Of a DNA stretch of 34,390 nucleotides, positions 18,434-27,900 are shown one piece after another. Source of the DNA: Planctomycetota bacterium (GTDB taxonomy: Bacteria; Planctomycetota; Planctomycetia; Pirellulales; Pirellulaceae); the NCBI GenBank assembly GCA_027622275.1, contig JAQBZB010000071.1, forward strand, positions 1 through 34,390, read 5' to 3'. Position 1 is the stretch's first letter, and every line of letters begins with the position of its first letter. The notes beneath the pieces are model-generated. The model searched no databases, was not told the DNA's origin, and was given only the letters and a program-made list of their open reading frames with translations. The position numbers and the translations under genes are program-made.

Positions 18434-20908
18434 TTGCTTTTATGCATCATACTATTCGCGCAAGGGATCGCATTCGCGGACCAAGACGCCCGGTTCGTCG
18501 CCGGTTTGCGCGAACAAAGACTGTTCGCGTTGGCTGAGACTTACTGCAACGAGCGATTGACCAATTCGCAGCCCTCCGAAATCGATCGCATCGAACTTAC
18601 CGTGGAGCTGATGCGAACCTATGCTGAACACGCCTTGAACTCTCGCGGCAACGAGCGTGAATCAATGTGGCAAAAGGCTCACGACGTCGCGGCTCCGTTC
18701 AACGAGCCGGATCAACCGCGTGCCGTCTTGGTGCGAGTTCAAGACGCACTGACGCTACTCGCCCGCGGCGAACTCGCGAGGATGGAGTCGGAAGTTGCTT
18801 CCCAGGCGAACGCAGGAATGGCTGCGGCGCGTGAGACGCTTCGCGAAGCCGCTGCCTCGCTCACCACGATCGATCGCGAGCTTTCGGAGACAATACCCAT
18901 TCGACGTCGCAATCAACTTCGGCCCAACGAACTTTCCGCCGGGGAATTGACGTCGCTGCAAAACCACGTGCGATATCAATTGGCTCGCACCTATCAGAAC
19001 CAGGCACTTTGTTTCCCGGCGGCGAGCAGCGACCGCACGGCATCTTTGACGGCGGCCATCGAGCAACTCGAGCAGCCTTTGCTGCAACTCGCCCCAGGCC
19101 AATCTTTGTATGTGGAGTTGCGACTGGAACAGATCGCCTGCTTGCGGCTGTTGGGCGATACGGAGGGTGCGGCCGGCTACTTGAAAGCGTTGCGTGATGA
19201 TGAACTGTCTCCCCAAGAACAGTTGCAGGTCCGTGCCGAGCGAGTTCGTTGGCACTTGGCGAGCGGAGCAGCCGACGAGGCATTAAAAGTCGTTGCAGAA
19301 GGCCGCAAGATCGCCAACGACACGTTGCCCGAACTCGACTTCTCGTTTCTTGAAACGTATGTCAACTTATGGAAGGCGGCCGCCGACCAGCGCGATCAAC
19401 AGGAAGCGAATCGCTGGCGAGACAAGTCCCTCACGACGGCGAAGTTCATCGAACAGGAGCACGGAGCGTATTGGGCTCGACGCGCGGAGATTCTGTTGGT
19501 GCGGATTGGTGCGGGAAGCGGCGACGGCAGTGTCGAGATCTTGCGGCGAACGGCGGATGAATTGTACCGCAAGGGTAACCTTGACGACGCCCTGGCGGCG
19601 TACGACAAGGCAGCCGCCGCCGCAATCAAAGCGGAAGCGCCGGAGCAACGCTTCGAGTTTGCGTACAAGGCCGCGCTCGTCTTGCAGCAACAAAGGCGAC
19701 ATGCCGAGGCGGCCACGCGGTTTCAGCAACTTGCGCTCGCTCACAAGGAACTTCCCTACGCAGCGAATGCGCATCTGCTCGCGATTGCGAACACGCGGCA
19801 AGCGTCGGCCGCCGCGGGAAAATGGCTCGATTCTTACATCACGCGATTGCGAGAACATCTCGCCAACTGGCCCCGCAGCGATTCCACCAGCACCGCCGCG
19901 TTCTGGCTCGGCGAATTCGAAGTCGGTCGTCGCGGGTGGAGCGATGCGATCGACGCCTTTTCTTTGGTGGAAGCGAACTCGGAACACATCGCGAGTGCGG
20001 TGAAAGAGTTGGGTGTGTGCTGGTTACGGCGACTTGATGAGCTTCCCGCGGATGACCAATCAAGCGCGGCGGAACTTCGGCGAGCGGACGGCATGTTCCG
20101 ACGACACGTGCTCGACGCAAACGGTCGGACGATCACCGATTGGTCGCCGACCGCTCGTGAAGCGGTCATCGCTCTGGCAACGATCCGCTTGCAATACGGC
20201 GGAAGTGATCTCCTCGAAATCGAGAGCCTACTCGAAGCTGCGCTGGCCGATCCGTCCGAACCAAACGCCGCATGGCGCGTCGCGGCGAACTCGTTGCTTG
20301 TCGGTATTATCGCACGGCAGCCTGGCCGCGAGAGCGATGCGAGAGAGCTGCTCAAACGAGTCGGTGCGGCCTCGACCGCTCAATGGTTCGCGCTGTTCGA
20401 GCAGATCACGAAGTTAACGGTCGCGGCGAGTGGTTCCGCTCAAACGGATCTGGCGAAGCTTGTCATGGATGTCGCCGAACGGCTTGATGCACTGCGGGCC
20501 GAGTTGGACCCGACTCAGACCTTGTCGATCGACCGCGGCAAGGCCCAGGCGCTGGCTGTGACAGGCGATGTGGCCTCGGCGTACGAACTCTGGTCGCAAC
20601 TCGCCAAAGATCATCCCAGCGACGGTGGGATTCAGGAAGGGTACGCCCGCTTTCTACTCGCAAGTGATGACCAGGCTTACGGGCAACAAGCACTCGACCA
20701 ATGGCGACGTGTCGCGGCCAGTAGTCGACCTCGGACGGCTCGTTGGTTTCGAGCCAAGTACTCCGTCGCTCTTGCTCAGTACAAAATGGGAGACAAAGCA
20801 CCAGCCGCGAAGTTGATTCGCTACTTGCAAGCGACGGAAGATCTGGCGCCAAGCGGGTTTGAACAAGAGTTCACCGAACTGCTGATGCGATGCAGTAAAG
20901 AAGACTAA
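18434..20908 (+). CDS. Large exported TPR-repeat protein of the Exb operon
   Basis: The product (about 824 residues from the TTG at 18434) opens with a hydrophobic segment ending IAFA-DQDARF, a plausible signal peptide. The rest is almost entirely alpha-helical TPR-type repeats, for example LYRKGNLDDALAAYDKAAA and ALVLQQQRRHAEAATRFQQ. It probably acts in the periplasm as a protein-binding scaffold for the Exb complex. The frame is open from an ATG at 18038 inside the preceding exbD, but that start would translate the whole palindromic repeat. No ATG or GTG lies in frame after the repeat. TTG 18434 is the nearest candidate; it lacks a clear ribosome binding site and leaves no basic residue before the helix, so the true start may lie slightly upstream. 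Confidence 0.75.
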   Translation: MLLCIILFAQGIAFADQDARFVAGLREQRLFALAETYCNERLTNSQPSEIDRIELTVELMRTYAEHALNSRGNERESMWQKAHDVAAPFNEPDQPRAVLVRVQDALTLLARGELARMESEVASQANAGMAAARETLREAAASLTTIDRELSETIPIRRRNQLRPNELSAGELTSLQNHVRYQLARTYQNQALCFPAASSDRTASLTAAIEQLEQPLLQLAPGQSLYVELRLEQIACLRLLGDTEGAAGYLKALRDDELSPQEQLQVRAERVRWHLASGAADEALKVVAEGRKIANDTLPELDFSFLETYVNLWKAAADQRDQQEANRWRDKSLTTAKFIEQEHGAYWARRAEILLVRIGAGSGDGSVEILRRTADELYRKGNLDDALAAYDKAAAAAIKAEAPEQRFEFAYKAALVLQQQRRHAEAATRFQQLALAHKELPYAANAHLLAIANTRQASAAAGKWLDSYITRLREHLANWPRSDSTSTAAFWLGEFEVGRRGWSDAIDAFSLVEANSEHIASAVKELGVCWLRRLDELPADDQSSAAELRRADGMFRRHVLDANGRTITDWSPTAREAVIALATIRLQYGGSDLLEIESLLEAALADPSEPNAAWRVAANSLLVGIIARQPGRESDARELLKRVGAASTAQWFALFEQITKLTVAASGSAQTDLAKLVMDVAERLDALRAELDPTQTLSIDRGKAQALAVTGDVASAYELWSQLAKDHPSDGGIQEGYARFLLASDDQAYGQQALDQWRRVAASSRPRTARWFRAKYSVALAQYKMGDKAPAAKLIRYLQATEDLAPSGFEQEFTELLMRCSKED

Positions 20909-21160
20909 CACGTTAAAGGTCCCGGCGGGCCATCGTCCACAAAGGGAATCGGTATCCGGACGGCACCGTCGTTCCCGCACCTCGCGACTTCGTTCCAGGC
21001 GGCATCGCCCTGATTCGACGACGGTAGGCATCCCGGACGAAGAAGCCTTCGTCGTTGTGGCGAGGTGGCCACGGTACTATCATGTCGTGTGTCGCGAGGC
21101 GGGATTTACGCGAGTCGCTCGCGTGAACGCCATCACATCGATCGAGTCTGCGAGGAATCC
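20909..21160. other. Gap before the propeller genes
   Basis: This 252-bp region has only small hairpins, including a perfect 7-bp stem at 21108-21114 with 21118-21124 in the probable leader of the next gene. A -10-like TACTAT at 21075-21080 has no good -35. No gene is evident. Confidence 0.4.
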
Positions 21161-24100
21161 ATGAGTCGTTTATCGAATCTCGTTGTTGTTATTGCGGCGA
21201 TCATCGTCTTGTTCACGTCAGGCTTCGCCACTGCGGCGGACTGGCCGATGTGGCGATTCGATGGGCGTCGAAGTGCGTCGACTCCAGAGCGGCTTTCCGC
21301 GGAGTTGCACTTGCAATGGTCGACTCGACTACCCGCGCCGCGATTGGCATGGCCGGAAGATGCCCGGTTGTACTTCGACGCCTCGCTGGAACCGATCGTG
21401 GCCGGGCAGACGTTGTTCATTGCTTCCAGCCGCAATGATGCGCTCACCGCGATCAACACCGCGAATGGAGAACGGCGCTGGCAGTTCTTCGCTGACGGAC
21501 CGATCCGATTCGCTCCGCTCGCTGCCAACGGCCGAGTTTACTTCGGCGCGGACGATGGCTGCTTCTATTGTTTGCAGGCCGAAGAGGGCGGTCTCGTGTG
21601 GAAGTTCCGTGCCGCTCCGTCCGATCGACGTGTGATCGGGAACGAGCGGTTCACGTCCGCGTGGCCGATCCGAGGCGGCCCCGTGCTCGCTGACGGAACG
21701 CTCTACTTCACCGCCGGTGTCTGGCCGTTCGAGGGGACGCAACTCTTCGTGGTCAAGACCGACGAGAACCCGCCGCAACCGCGGACCGTCATGTTGCCCG
21801 ATCAGGTGACGCCCCAAGGTTATCTGGCGAGCGACGCTGGCCGTGTGTTCATTCCGTCCGGACGCGACAAGGCCGCGGGCTTCGAGATCGCATCCGGCGA
21901 GTTCACCGGTTTGAGCTATCAATCACGAGGCAAGACCGACTATCACGTGACGGCCGAGGGCGACTACCTGTTGCACGGCGACCGCGTTTATGACGTGCCG
22001 GGGAAGACGTTGCTGGCCAATGTCGCTCAACGACCGATCTCGACGCGCGAGGCCGTCTTCGGGACTTGGGAAGGCAACCTCGTGGCCTATGATCTTGCGG
22101 ACCCACAATTTGTCGAGAAGACAGACCGTCAAGGCAAGACGTATCTGGAAAAGGTGTTGAAGCCGAGGTGGAGTCTGGCGAACAAGACACTCGCCGCCGC
22201 GACGGAACAACCGGAAGACGCACTCCTATCACTGGAAATCAAAACCGCCGACAAGTTCTACGGCATCCACGGAAGCAAAGTCTTTGCAGTCGAGATCGCT
22301 GATGATGGGAAGCCCGTTGTCACATGGACGACGGGCATCCAGGGAACCCCAAGCCGTTTGATTGCGGCCGACGGAAAACTGTTTGTCGCGACTCGCGAAG
22401 GTCACATCCATTGCTTTGGTACCGAGTCGGCAAACGCATCGCTGGCACAAACCCAAGAGCCAGCGAAGCCCGCTGCGCCGGAATGGGCGGAGCGCGTTGC
22501 TGGCTGGTTGGGGGCGAATGACGACAGGGGCGGCTACTGCCTGGTCGTGGGAGCGTCCAGCGAAGGCCTCATCGACGAAATCGTGCGTCAGTCGGAAATG
22601 CACGTCGTTGTGCTCGATCCTTCCGAGTCACGGATCGATGCTTTGCGGCAGCGTTATGACGCGATCGGGCTGTACGGAACTCGCGTGTCGGCCCTCGTCG
22701 GAGATCCGGTGACGGCGAACCTGCCGCCGTATGTGATGTCGCTCGCCGTTTGTGAATCCACGGAGAATTGGACGAAGAATCCGGCTTGGATCGATCACAT
22801 CCACCGTTGCGTCCGGCCTTACGGCGGACGAGCCATCTTCGGTTGCGATGACGACTCCGCGGCGCAGTTGCAGGATCGAATTCAACAATCTGAACTTGCG
22901 CAAGCCGAGTTACAGATTCAAGACTCGTTCGCCGTGCTAACTCGCGCCGGCGCATTACCCGGTGCCGCCGATTGGACTCACGAGTATGGCGATTCGGCGA
23001 ACTCGTTGATGTCCCAAGATCAACTCGTGAAAGCGCCACTCGGCGTGTTGTGGTTCGGCGGACCGGCCGCTGCCAGCGAGCTGTTCTTCAACCGCCACTT
23101 TTGGCCACCGAGTCTGACAGTGAACCAAGGCCGCATGTTCTTTCAGGGGCCCGAAGTCTTTGTGGCCGCAGATATCTACACGGGCCGCGTACTCTGGAAG
23201 AAGAAGCTTCCGGAAGGCGTAAGCCCCGGCCGCCGCGGCAACTTCTTCGAGAAGATCCGTGTCGGTTTCCATTTTCTCGCGGCCGATGATGCGGTTTATC
23301 TTTCGGACGGCAACCAATGCGAGAAGATCAATCCGGCGACCGGCGAGACGCAAGCGACTTTCCGCCTGAAGCGTCCCGATGCGAAATGGGGAACGATGCG
23401 CATCTGGGAGGATCGGCTGATCTGTACCGTGTTCTTGCCCGATCAGGAAGGCGAATATCAACCCGAAGAGATCGTCTCGATCGACCGCAATACCGGCGAA
23501 CAGATTTGGCGGCACGAAGCCGAGTATACCGCGCCGGTCGCCGCCCTCGGCCGCGACGAAGTGTTCTTCTACGACGGCATCTTGGACGGGCTGTATGACG
23601 CCTGGAAACGCAAGGGACTCGTGCCCAAGTCGGGCGACACGGGTTACTTGAAGGCACTCGACATCCGGACGGGTAAACAGATCTGGCAAAGCGGAACTAG
23701 CCGCGCCGTGACTTGGCTGGGAGTATCTTCGCGTGACGGCGTGCTCGTGGCGTCCAACAAGCAAGGCATCGAAGCCTGGGACGGCGAGTCGGGGCAACCA
23801 CTCTGGGAAAAGGAACAGGACGCCAAGGGCTTTCTCGGTCATCCCGAAGAGCTGTGGGACAAGGTGATTCTCTGGAAAGACCGCATCATCGATCAACGCG
23901 GACCGGGGGCGGCTTACGACGTGAAGACCGGCAAGCCATTGATGACGGCTCATCCACTGACCGGCCAGCCGACACCCTGGGAATTCACCAAGACGGGGCA
24001 TCACTGTAACTACGCGATCGCCAGCCCGCACATGTTGACGTTTCGCGCCGACACGGCAGGCTTCCTCGATCTTGAGAGCGGGACTACCGGGCGGCTGAAC

Positions 24101-24775
24101 GGATTTCGTTCCGGTTGTCGCAACAGTCTGATCCCGGCCGGCGGAGTTCTCAACGCGCCCAACTTCGCGCACGGTTGCGTTTGCAGTTACTCGTTGTTCA
24201 CTTCGCTGGCTCTCGTCCACACGCCGGATGCTGACGTCTGGACCTACAACGCCTACGAAGCGCCGAGCGACACGATCCAGCGCGTGGGTGTGAACCTGGG
24301 CGCTCCGGGCGATCGTCAAGATGAAAGCGGTACGCTGTGGCTGGACCATCCGAACGTCGGCGGCCCGTCGCCAAAAGTTAGTATCTCCGTGGCCGGCGAG
24401 AACGTGCAGTACTTCCGCGGGCACAGCTTGAACGTCGAGGGCGAGCTGCCTTGGGTCACCGCCTCGGGTTGTGAAGGATTGACGTCGATCAACGTCCGCT
24501 TGGGAAAGGCGGAGGCGAATCAAAAGTGTCGAGTCACACTTTACTTCTCCGAACCGGGTGATGTCCCGGAAGGAGATCGAGTCTTCGACGTCGCTTTGCA
24601 AGGAAAACCGATCTTGGAGAAATTTGACATCCGCAAGGCAGCGGGCAGCCGTCACCGCGGCATTGTCCGCAGCTTCGACAGCGTCGCGACCGACGGCACC
24701 ATCGACGTCACCTTCACGCCACGCTCGGGTCGATCGTTGCTGTGCGGGATCGAAGTTGTGATCGTGAAGAACTAA
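21161..24775 (+). CDS. Exported PQQ-type beta-propeller protein with inserted methyltransferase-like domain and C-terminal malectin-like domain
   Basis: The 1,204-residue product has a signal peptide ending FATA-ADWPMWR, then propeller blades with recurring W-x-F and A-x-D-x-x-T-G-R/K-x-L-W motifs (residues about 20-430). A Rossmann-like segment (about 450-590) has YCLVVGASSEG, an acidic LDPS, VGDP and RPYGGRAIF, resembling class I methyltransferases but without the usual G-x-G-x-G. The propeller resumes (about 600-1030), ending with the cysteine motifs FRSGCRNSL and GCVCSYSLFT. A malectin-like beta domain (from VGVNLGAPGD, about 1040-1204) closes the protein. No Cys-x2-Cys-His haem site is seen. 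The ATG at 21161 has GAGGA four bases upstream; the frame is open from 21065. Cofactor, substrate and partner are unknown. A close paralogue follows. Confidence 0.85.
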   Translation: MSRLSNLVVVIAAIIVLFTSGFATAADWPMWRFDGRRSASTPERLSAELHLQWSTRLPAPRLAWPEDARLYFDASLEPIVAGQTLFIASSRNDALTAINTANGERRWQFFADGPIRFAPLAANGRVYFGADDGCFYCLQAEEGGLVWKFRAAPSDRRVIGNERFTSAWPIRGGPVLADGTLYFTAGVWPFEGTQLFVVKTDENPPQPRTVMLPDQVTPQGYLASDAGRVFIPSGRDKAAGFEIASGEFTGLSYQSRGKTDYHVTAEGDYLLHGDRVYDVPGKTLLANVAQRPISTREAVFGTWEGNLVAYDLADPQFVEKTDRQGKTYLEKVLKPRWSLANKTLAAATEQPEDALLSLEIKTADKFYGIHGSKVFAVEIADDGKPVVTWTTGIQGTPSRLIAADGKLFVATREGHIHCFGTESANASLAQTQEPAKPAAPEWAERVAGWLGANDDRGGYCLVVGASSEGLIDEIVRQSEMHVVVLDPSESRIDALRQRYDAIGLYGTRVSALVGDPVTANLPPYVMSLAVCESTENWTKNPAWIDHIHRCVRPYGGRAIFGCDDDSAAQLQDRIQQSELAQAELQIQDSFAVLTRAGALPGAADWTHEYGDSANSLMSQDQLVKAPLGVLWFGGPAAASELFFNRHFWPPSLTVNQGRMFFQGPEVFVAADIYTGRVLWKKKLPEGVSPGRRGNFFEKIRVGFHFLAADDAVYLSDGNQCEKINPATGETQATFRLKRPDAKWGTMRIWEDRLICTVFLPDQEGEYQPEEIVSIDRNTGEQIWRHEAEYTAPVAALGRDEVFFYDGILDGLYDAWKRKGLVPKSGDTGYLKALDIRTGKQIWQSGTSRAVTWLGVSSRDGVLVASNKQGIEAWDGESGQPLWEKEQDAKGFLGHPEELWDKVILWKDRIIDQRGPGAAYDVKTGKPLMTAHPLTGQPTPWEFTKTGHHCNYAIASPHMLTFRADTAGFLDLESGTTGRLNGFRSGCRNSLIPAGGVLNAPNFAHGCVCSYSLFTSLALVHTPDADVWTYNAYEAPSDTIQRVGVNLGAPGDRQDESGTLWLDHPNVGGPSPKVSISVAGENVQYFRGHSLNVEGELPWVTASGCEGLTSINVRLGKAEANQKCRVTLYFSEPGDVPEGDRVFDVALQGKPILEKFDIRKAAGSRHRGIVRSFDSVATDGTIDVTFTPRSGRSLLCGIEVVIVKN

Positions 24776-24806
24776 CGATTCCAGTTCGCGCGTTGGCATC
24801 AAACCT

Positions 24807-24865
24807 GTACGATGGCCTTCCAAGGCCGTCGTGAAGCAATCGACGGCCTTGGAAGGCCATCGTAC
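24807..24865. repeat. Perfect 25-bp hairpin between the two propeller genes
   Basis: Arms 24807-24831 and 24841-24865 are perfectly complementary over 25 bp with a 9-nt loop. It begins 32 bases after the first propeller gene's stop and lies upstream of the second gene's leader. It could terminate or attenuate transcription, or be a dispersed repeat; no T-run follows. Confidence 0.8.
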
Positions 24866-24893
24866 GACAGGCCACAGAGCCCCTCGGCTAGAT

Positions 24894-24921
24894 TGCATTC
24901 GTGATACAAAGTGCGGATACT
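24894..24921 (+). promoter_or_regulatory. Weak candidate promoter of the second propeller gene
   Basis: TTGCAT (24894-24899) and GATACT (24916-24921) are spaced by 16 bases, each two mismatches from consensus. Transcription would start near 24928, just before the GGAGG at 24939-24943 that serves the ATG at 24952. Confidence 0.3.
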
Positions 24922-24951
24922 GCACGGGACACGTATCCGGAGGCTGATCGA

Positions 24952-27900
24952 ATGATTCAATTGCGAATTTGTTACACCCTGCTTGGAATCGTTACTTTGG
25001 CATCGACTTCCGTCGCGCGTTCCGCCGACTGGCCGATGTGGCGGAACGATGTCGTCCGCAGCGGTGTGTCCGCGGGTGAACTGCCGGATCGGCTGCGTTT
25101 GCAATGGACACGAACGCTGCCGGCTCCGCTGCCCGCGTGGCCGAACGAGGCGCGCTTGCACTTTGACTCCTCGTACGAGCCGGTCGTGCTCGGCTCCAGG
25201 ATGTTCGTCGGTTCGATGGTCGACGGGAGTCTGACCGCGATCGACAGCAGCTCGGGAGAAGAACTCTGGCGGTTTTATACCAATGGCCCCGTTCGCCTGG
25301 CACCGGTTGCGTTTGACGGACGCGTCTGCTTCGGCTCGGACGACGGCTGGCTGTACTGCGTCGATGCGGTCAGCGGCGAGCTGATGTGGAAAGTTTCCGG
25401 CGCGCCGGAAGAACGCGCATCTCACCGGCATCTCGGCAACGCGCGGCTGGTCTCGTTCTGGCCGGTGCGAGGCGGACCGGTCGTCGCGGATGGCGTCGTC
25501 TATTTCGGTGCGGGAATCTGGCCCACGATGGGTGTGTTTGTCCGGGCCGTCGATGTCTCATCCGGACGTGTGATCTGGACGAATGATAACAGTCATGCGA
25601 TCGAGAACGTCCGCGTCGATCACAATTACATGCAGGAATCGGGCATCTCGCCGCAGGGACACATGCTGGTCCGCGGAGACATGCTGATCGTTCCCAACGG
25701 GCGCTCGATGCCGGCGCGGTTCGATCGCAAGACCGGCAAGCTGCACTATTTCGTCCAAGGCTACCGCAACGGCGACAGTCGAGTCACCGTGAGCGGCGAC
25801 ATCGCACTCGTTGGCTTGACCGGTGTCGTGAGCCTGAAGGATGGTCGCGAGATCGCCAGCCGGTGGGCGGCTGCCGGGAAAGATGCTCCGGCTGGTTGGA
25901 GTGGGCCGAAAGTTGATCTGTTCGAAGGGCCGCTGTTCCCGTACAAGTATCTGCCCGGCTGCGACTATCGATCCGTCGTCGACCATGGAATCGTCTATGG
26001 CGTCGACGACGGAGCGGTGTATGCCTACGACTTGAATAGGGCGCAAACAACGCTCCAAGACCAAGAGTTCAATGGAGCCGCCATCAAGCCGGCCCGCTGG
26101 GATTCGCCGGTTCTGTGGAAACTTGAGACGTCGTTCAGCGGCAAGAAGCTGGCGACAAGTTCGCTGCTTAAAGCCGGCAATCGGCTGTACGCGCACAGCG
26201 GGCCTCATCTCTTCGCGGTTCAACTTGATTCCGACGTGAAGCAGCCCGGTTCGGTGGCCTGGACGATGGAACTGCCAGCCGAGCCGACAAGCATGTTGGC
26301 GGCGAATGACCGCTTGTTCGTTGTTCTGGCCGATGGTTCGATTCAGTGTTTTGGTGATCAGCCCGGCGAATCCCGGCAACATCCGTTGACGCGGAAGGAA
26401 GTTGTAGCGCAACCCGATGAATGGACAAATCTCACAAAGTCAGTTCTCGATGCGACGGCCTTGCGCGATGGATACGCAATCGTCGTAGGACTGAAGGACG
26501 GGCGGCTGGTTGAGGAACTGTTGCGACAGAGTCAATTCAATGTCATCGCGATCGATGACGACTCAAGGATCATCGACCAGCTACGTCGAAAGCTCGGGGA
26601 AGACGAGCGATTCGGCAATCGCTTCCAGGCGATCGTTGACGAGCCCGCTGTCGCCGCACTTCCGCCGTACCTGGCGAATTTGATGGTGAGCGAAGCAAGC
26701 GAGAAACTGCGGCTCGAATCGGAAACGCAGCTATCGAGACTCTATGAAAGTTTGCGGCCATACGGCGGCACGTTGTGTCTATCTCTCGACGTAACCCACC
26801 GCGAAGCAGTCCTCCGGAAAGTGTCACCGGATCGATTCGCCGGCGTGAAAACCCGGACCATCGACGAGTTGTTAACCATCAGTCGCACCGGACCGTTGCC
26901 CGGCAGTTCGGTGTGGTCGCACGAAACGGGTGATGCCGCCAGATCGTTCTACTCGCGTGACGAGTTGGTTCAAGCGCCGCTGGCCGTGCTGTGGTATGGC
27001 GACGGTCGCGACCACGGGTTCTATAAACGCAAGGACTATGGTCATGGCGTCAAGCCACAGGTCGCCGGTGGGCGGCTGTTCGCGCTGCAGATCGCGACGA
27101 ATACGCTCAAGTCGGTCGATGCCTACACGGGACGCCTGCTGTGGTCACGCAAGGTGGGCGGCTCGGCACGCTATGCCTCCCTGCCGGATGCCGTGTACGT
27201 CGCCGACGAACGAAAGTGCCTTGTTCTCGATCCGGCGACTGGCGAAGCGACGCACTCGTTCGACCTGAATGTTAATCAACCGGACGACGTGCCGGTCAGC
27301 GCGACGGACATTCGGGTCGGAGATGACATCATCCTGATCGCGGTGCGTTTCGACAACGAGAATGCGATCAGCAAGGGGCGCTGGAACAGCAAACTGCTGG
27401 TCGCTCTGGATCGTGCGTCAGGACAGCAGTTGTGGAGTCGGCTTGCCGAGTTGCGGTACAACACCGCAGCCGTCGCCGTGTCGAGCGGACGTGTCTTCTG
27501 CATCGATTCGCATTCTCCCGAAGCGATCGGCTCGATGCGTCGACGCGGCGAGGCCGTTGAAAGGCTTCCTTCCACAATTCTCACGCTGGATGCTCGCAGC
27601 GGTCGCGAGTTGTGGAAGACCGTCCGCCACGATGCGCCGGCGAACCTGACGACACTCCACTTTATGAGCCTGCGAACGCAAGACGACTGGCTCGCGTATT
27701 CAGTCGAACAGGACTTGCTGCTGGCTGGCAAGGCGAGCCAGACTTTTGCCATGAATGCAAAGACTGGGGAGAAAGTCTGGCAGAAGCCCATGCCAGGCCA
27801 GCAACCATTGATCCTGGGCTCCGAGACCTTCATCAATCAGTCCGGCCATACCTACGAAGTCCGCACCGGGAACTTGCTCAGCGGGGCAGCGCTCTTTCAT

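Noticed and set aside
18355-18537. ATG-started frame across the TPR signal region
   Set aside because: It is out of frame with the TPR protein and encodes a Trp/Cys/Arg-rich peptide with no family features.
22955-24925. 656-codon open frame on the minus strand opposite the first propeller gene
   Set aside because: Antisense shadow of a gene with clear propeller motifs; no signal, motif or ribosome binding site of its own.
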